From an uncultured Pelosinus sp. (GTDB lineage: Bacteria > Bacillota > Negativicutes > Sporomusales > Acetonemataceae): a DNA stretch of 64,000 nucleotides. Of this stretch, positions 60,350-64,000 are shown piece after piece (position 1 is the stretch's first letter; each line of letters opens with the position of its first letter). The DNA lies in assembly GCA_900542835.1 (NCBI GenBank), contig UQPB01000005.1, positions 53,159 to 117,158 of the forward strand, in the 5' to 3' direction. The translations under genes and the position numbers were made by a program. The notes under the pieces were generated by a model. That model ran no database searches, was not told the origin of the DNA, and saw only the letters and a program-made list of their open reading frames with translations.

Positions 60350-62848
60350 TCACTTACCGCAGCAGTGTTTATATTTTTTGCCCGAGCCGCAGGGGCACAG
60401 GTCATTACGGCCGATATTCGAGGCATGCGCCGGCTGTTTCGCAGCCGCTTCCTCTTCGCCGTGGCTGGCATGCGCCTGCTGCAGATGATCCTCCGGCCGG
60501 GTAATGATGTTGACACGGAACAAATAGCGGACAACATCCTCTTGAATCGTTTCAATCATCTGCTGGAACATATCATATGCTTCAATTTTGTATTCAATGA
60601 GCGGGTTTTTCTGACCGTAGGCCCGCAGACCAATACCCTGGCGCAAATTCTCCATCGCGTCAAGATGGTCCATCCACTTGGCGTCAACCACTTTCAGCAT
60701 AACGACCTTTTCCAGTTCGCGCATATTATCTGAGCCGAACAGGTTCTCCCGGCCGTCATAAGCACGCTGCGCCGCCTCGCCCAGCGCTTCCCTCAGTTCA
60801 ATCCGGCTCAGCTTGGCCAATTCCTCTACTTTCAATTCGCCCGCCGGTGCGAAGAAGTCTTCGCAATAGGTGACCAGACCGGCCAGGTCCCAATCCTCGG
60901 GATAGGCTTTTTCATCGGCATATAATTCCATTGCCCGGTCGGCCAGCTTATCAATCATCGGCATGATCGCTTCGCGCAGGTTTTCCCCCAGCAGCACTTC
61001 GCGGCGCTGCGAATAGATGACCTCCCGCTGCTGGTTCATGACATCGTCATATTCGAGCACTTGCTTACGAATGTCAAAATTGCGCGCTTCCACTTTCTTC
61101 TGCGCCGACTCAATCGAACGGGTAATCAGAGAATGCTCGATCGGCTCATCCTCTTCCATGCCCAGCTTATCCATCACGGTAGCGATATTATCGGAACCGA
61201 ACAGCCGCATCAGATCGTCTTCCAGCGACAGGTAAAAACGGGTGGAGCCGGGATCGCCCTGACGACCGGCACGGCCGCGCAGCTGATTATCGATACGGCG
61301 GCTCTCATGCCGCTCCGTGCCGACAATATGCAGACCGCCCAGTTCAGGCACGCCTTCGCCTAAAACAATGTCAGTGCCTCGTCCGGCCATATTGGTGGCA
61401 ATCGTCACCTGGCCGCGTTGACCGGCCTGAGCGACAATCTGCGCCTCCATCTCATGAAACTTGGCGTTCAAAACATTGTGCGGCACGCCTCGCTTCTTCA
61501 GCATGTCGCTTAACTCCTCCGATTGCGCGATCGAGGTAGTCCCCACCAGCACCGGCTGTCCGGCAGCGTGGCGTTCGGCAATTTCCTGAACGGCCGCCCG
61601 GTACTTAGCCCGTTTTGTTTTATAGATGACGTCCGGCAGGTCCTGACGGACAATCGGCTTGTTCGTCGGAATGACGATAACATCGAGACCGTAAATCTTG
61701 CGGAATTCTTCTTCCTCGGTCTTAGCCGTTCCCGTCATGCCAGCCAGCTTCTTATACATGCGGAAATAGTTTTGGAAGGTAATCGAAGCCAGCGTCTGGC
61801 TCTCGCGTTCGACTTTGACATTCTCCTTCGCCTCAATTGCCTGGTGCAGGCCGTCGGAGTACCGCCGGCCGAACATCAGCCGGCCGGTGAATTCATCGAC
61901 AATAATGACTTCCCCGTCTTTGACCACATAATCCTTGTCACGATGCATCAGCGCATGCGCCCGCAGCGCCTGATTGAAGTGATGCGACATTTCCATATTT
62001 TCACTTTCATACAGATTGCTGACACCAAGCATTTTTTCTGCTTTGGCAATACCGCTCTCTGTCGGCGCCACCGTCTTCAACTTCTCATCGACGCTATAGT
62101 CCTCGCCGGCCTCCAGCTTCGGTACGACTTTCGCCAGGGTAAAATACAGATCGGTCGACTTTTCACCGGGACCGGAAATAATCAGCGGCGTCCGCGCCTC
62201 ATCCACCAGAATACTGTCGACTTCATCGACGATAGCGTAATTCAACGGCCGCTGCACCATCTGCTCAGGGTCGATGACCATATTATCTCGCAGATAATCA
62301 AAGCCGAATTCATTATTGGTTCCGTAAGTAATATCAGCGGCGTAGGCCATCTTGCGCTCGAAGAAGTCAAGTCCGTGTACAATCAGCCCTACCGAAAGCC
62401 CGAGGAAACGGTACAGTTTCCCCATCCATTCACTGTCGCGGCGGGCCAGATAGTCATTAACAGTGACGACATGAACGCCTTTGCCACTCAGTGCGTTCAG
62501 ATACACAGGCAAAGTCGCCACCAGCGTCTTGCCCTCGCCGGTCCTCATCTCGGAAATGTTGCCGCCATGCAGCGTAATGCCGCCCAACAGCTGAACATCA
62601 AAATGGCGCATGCCCAGCGTGCGGCGGGATGCTTCCCGCACTACGGCAAACGCTTCCGGCAGCAAATCATCAATCGTCTGCCCCGCCTCCAGCCGCTGCC
62701 GGAACTCCGCCGTTTTGGCCGCCAGCGAGGTGTCGCTCATTTTTGCCAATTGCGGTTCGAAGCCATTAATCAGCTGGACATATTTCATCATGCGCTTAAT
62801 TTCACGTTCATTGTCATCGCCAAAGATGCGTTTAAGGAAATTCAGCAA
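60350..62848 (-). CDS. secA: Preprotein translocase ATPase SecA
   Basis: An 832-residue motor for protein export through SecYEG. MRTGEGKTL (Walker A), IVDEVDSILVDEARTPLIISG (DEAD-type motif II), TNMAGRGTDIVLG and QLRGRAGRQGDPG (helicase motifs), the preprotein-binding domain (about 225-370), and a C-terminal SEC-C zinc motif (NDLCPCGSGKKYKHCCGK) are all present. TTG start with AGGAG ten bases upstream. An extended -10 (TGATATAAT, 62885-62893) lies upstream. Conserved order hpf-secA-prfB. Confidence 0.97.
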   Translation of the reverse strand: MLNFLKRIFGDDNEREIKRMMKYVQLINGFEPQLAKMSDTSLAAKTAEFRQRLEAGQTIDDLLPEAFAVVREASRRTLGMRHFDVQLLGGITLHGGNISEMRTGEGKTLVATLPVYLNALSGKGVHVVTVNDYLARRDSEWMGKLYRFLGLSVGLIVHGLDFFERKMAYAADITYGTNNEFGFDYLRDNMVIDPEQMVQRPLNYAIVDEVDSILVDEARTPLIISGPGEKSTDLYFTLAKVVPKLEAGEDYSVDEKLKTVAPTESGIAKAEKMLGVSNLYESENMEMSHHFNQALRAHALMHRDKDYVVKDGEVIIVDEFTGRLMFGRRYSDGLHQAIEAKENVKVERESQTLASITFQNYFRMYKKLAGMTGTAKTEEEEFRKIYGLDVIVIPTNKPIVRQDLPDVIYKTKRAKYRAAVQEIAERHAAGQPVLVGTTSIAQSEELSDMLKKRGVPHNVLNAKFHEMEAQIVAQAGQRGQVTIATNMAGRGTDIVLGEGVPELGGLHIVGTERHESRRIDNQLRGRAGRQGDPGSTRFYLSLEDDLMRLFGSDNIATVMDKLGMEEDEPIEHSLITRSIESAQKKVEARNFDIRKQVLEYDDVMNQQREVIYSQRREVLLGENLREAIMPMIDKLADRAMELYADEKAYPEDWDLAGLVTYCEDFFAPAGELKVEELAKLSRIELREALGEAAQRAYDGRENLFGSDNMRELEKVVMLKVVDAKWMDHLDAMENLRQGIGLRAYGQKNPLIEYKIEAYDMFQQMIETIQEDVVRYLFRVNIITRPEDHLQQAHASHGEEEAAAKQPAHASNIGRNDLCPCGSGKKYKHCCGK

Positions 62849-62966
62849 ACGGAATCATCTCCTGACATTAATACACTTATAACTATTATATCATTTTAGC
62901 AGAGCCGACCCGTAAAGTCAAAAACAGAGATGAGCGAAAAGACGGACGCCCCGCCAGATGATGACG

Positions 62967-63110
62967 GGCCACGGAGTGGATACTTTTCCACTGAGGACAC
63001 CGAGGGGCGCAAAGGTACACAGAGGGGTTTTTCATATTTATTTAAAACCCGTTCTCCCTCTGTGGCCTCCGTGTATCCTCCGTGTCCTCCGTGGAATTGT
63101 TCTTTGCCTT
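62967..63110. repeat. CTCCGTG dispersed repeat, copy 5
   Basis: Left arm CCACGGAGTGGATACTTTTCCAC, middle TTCATATTTATTTAAAAC (part of a 26-bp stretch, 63028-63053, identical to 63953-63978), right arm CTCTGTGGC, CTCCGTGTA, CCTCCGTGT, CCTCCGTGGAATTGTTC. It fills the gap between secA and hpf. Confidence 0.85.
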
Positions 63111-63155
63111 TTCTTCCCTCACGGCAGCAGCTCCCTGCCGTTCCCGTCTTTTTGA

Positions 63156-63190
63156 CAAAACAAAAACCGGGGGAAATCTCCCCCGGTTTT
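63156..63190 (-). terminator. Terminator after hpf
   Basis: AAAACCGGGGGA and TCCCCCGGTTTT form a 12-bp stem with a 4-nt loop, with T-rich sequence (T5GT4) after it on the minus strand, 16 bp after the hpf stop. Confidence 0.8.
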
Positions 63191-63205
63191 GAACGCTGTC
63201 TTTGG

Positions 63206-63727
63206 TTAGAACTCCGGCTCAATCAGGCCATAATGGCCATCCTTGCGGCGATAGACAACATTCACATCTTCCGACTCGGCGTTAATAAACACATAGAAGT
63301 CGTGATTGATCAGATTCATTTGCAGAATTGCCTCTTCAATATCCATCGGTTTGACCGGGAAACGTTTGGTCTTAACCACCCGGATTTCTTCTTCCACCGC
63401 GGTGGTGGGGATCAGCTCGGTCCGGAAAGACCCTTCACGCATGCGGCGCGACAGCCGGGTCCGGTATTTTTCAATCTGCCGTTCCAGTTTTTCTATAACA
63501 AGATCAATCGAGGTGTACATGTCTGTAGTCGATTCTTCGCCTCTGAGCAGGATACCATTTACAGGCACAGTCACTTCCACGATATGGCGGCCTTTTTCTA
63601 CAGTTAAAACAGCTGTGATTTCTCCAAGAACATCAAAATACTTCGTTACTTTGCCGATACGCTTGGATACATAATCGTTGAGCGCCGGGGTAATCTCAAT
63701 ATTCTTCCCGCGTACTGTGATTGCCAT
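63206..63727 (-). CDS. hpf: Ribosome hibernation promoting factor, long form
   Basis: A 173-residue protein that inactivates ribosomes as 100S dimers in stationary phase. The N-terminal S30AE domain (about 1-100; VRGKNIEITPALNDYVSKRIGKV) binds the decoding centre; the C-terminal domain (about 115-170; VVKTKRFPVKPMDIEEAILQMNLINHDFYVFIN region, key KRF--KPM--EEA--QM--L-H-F--F-N) dimerises ribosomes. The long form is typical of Firmicutes. AAGGAG lies ten bases before the ATG. It precedes secA. Confidence 0.96.
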   Translation of the reverse strand: MAITVRGKNIEITPALNDYVSKRIGKVTKYFDVLGEITAVLTVEKGRHIVEVTVPVNGILLRGEESTTDMYTSIDLVIEKLERQIEKYRTRLSRRMREGSFRTELIPTTAVEEEIRVVKTKRFPVKPMDIEEAILQMNLINHDFYVFINAESEDVNVVYRRKDGHYGLIEPEF

Positions 63728-63861
63728 AGAGCGTCAGCTCCTTTCCAATGGTTCTACTATGTAGTATTCCCCACAAATAACAAAAATCCTGTCATAACTT
63801 AACCAAGAATTAACCTTTTCCTAAAAATCGGCGGCATCACACTGGCCGTGTCCGTTCTCTC

Positions 63862-64000
63862 CGGATTCCAGCCCAAGTAACCGACCACGGAGTTGCACGG
63901 AGTGAATACTTTTCCACAGAGGGCACTGAGGGACGCGGAGGTGCACAGAGGTTTTTTCATATTTATTTAAAACCCGTTTTCCCTCTGTGCCCTCCGTGTA
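63862..64000. repeat. CTCCGTG dispersed repeat, copy 6 (cut by window end)
   Basis: Begins GGATTCCAGCCC, then CCACGGAGTTGCACGGAG, TTTTCCACAGAGGGCACTGAG, the 26-bp middle block (63953-63978) shared with copy 5, and CCCTCTGTGCCCTCCGTGTA at the window edge. It lies upstream of hpf. The 63728-63861 stretch includes the hpf leader. Confidence 0.85.

Noticed and set aside
30891..64000. The CTCCGTG repeats as CRISPR arrays
   Set aside because: Units are 9 bp without regular unique spacers, form inverted arms, and have no cas genes nearby.

Overview
This 64 kb chromosomal window looks like a spore-forming, anaerobic, low-to-mid GC Firmicute, most likely of the Negativicutes/Sporomusaceae type. That placement is inference. 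It rests on the Firmicute blocks whiA-yvcK-rapZ, ftsEX-M23-ctp-minJ-uvrBA and hpf-secA-prfB, a SPOCS-domain sporulation protein, butyrate kinase and phosphotransbutyrylase, a carboxynorspermidine polyamine pathway, rubredoxin, and CsaB with DUF5693. No rRNA, tRNA, CRISPR array, insertion sequence or prophage was seen. Most genes lie on the minus strand.

Region by region: 0.4-4.4 kb carries a DcuC-family carrier, a dipeptide epimerase, a DUF3870 protein and a crotonase. 4.4-6.5 kb has a chemoreceptor and a small XRE regulator flanked by matching palindromes. 6.9-11.5 kb has carboxynorspermidine synthesis (nspC and its dehydrogenase) and ptb-buk. 11.7-13.3 kb has an FMN glutamate-synthase-like protein. 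13.4-18.1 kb is an envelope/regulatory operon (PHP phosphatase, rapZ, yvcK, whiA, polysaccharide deacetylase). 18.3-20.4 kb has the SPOCS protein with a His/Cys/Asp repeat, a HAD phosphatase and a YvlD-like membrane protein. 20.7-26.2 kb is a LysR-controlled carboxylate cluster (lyase, DASS transporter, aconitase). 26.4-32.2 kb holds a methyltransferase, an FMN hydroxyacid dehydrogenase, a DUF3231-like protein, rubredoxin, TPM/LemA and LysE/Lrp. 32.7-34.6 kb is uvrC. 34.9-40.3 kb is a second carboxylate cluster (DASS transporter, LeuC-like, LeuD-like) divergent from a PrpR-type sigma-54 activator. 40.4-52.8 kb holds guanine deaminase, uvrA, uvrB and the cell-division block. 53-58.8 kb has envelope membrane proteins. 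58.8-64 kb is prfB (programmed frameshift), secA and hpf.

Three things stand out. First, a dispersed intergenic repeat family built on the 9-mer CTCCGTGNC has six clear and two degenerate copies in the window, in both orientations, including a tandem pair between uvrA and uvrB. Second, two separate clusters each pair an aconitase-superfamily hydro-lyase with a DASS carboxylate importer, under different regulators; their substrates cannot be read from sequence. Third, the SPOCS protein carries an unusual metal-binding-like tandem repeat. Several control sites are unusually legible: a LexA-overlapped uvrA promoter, a -24/-12 sigma-54 promoter candidate, XRE palindromes, and several promoters with 17-bp spacing.
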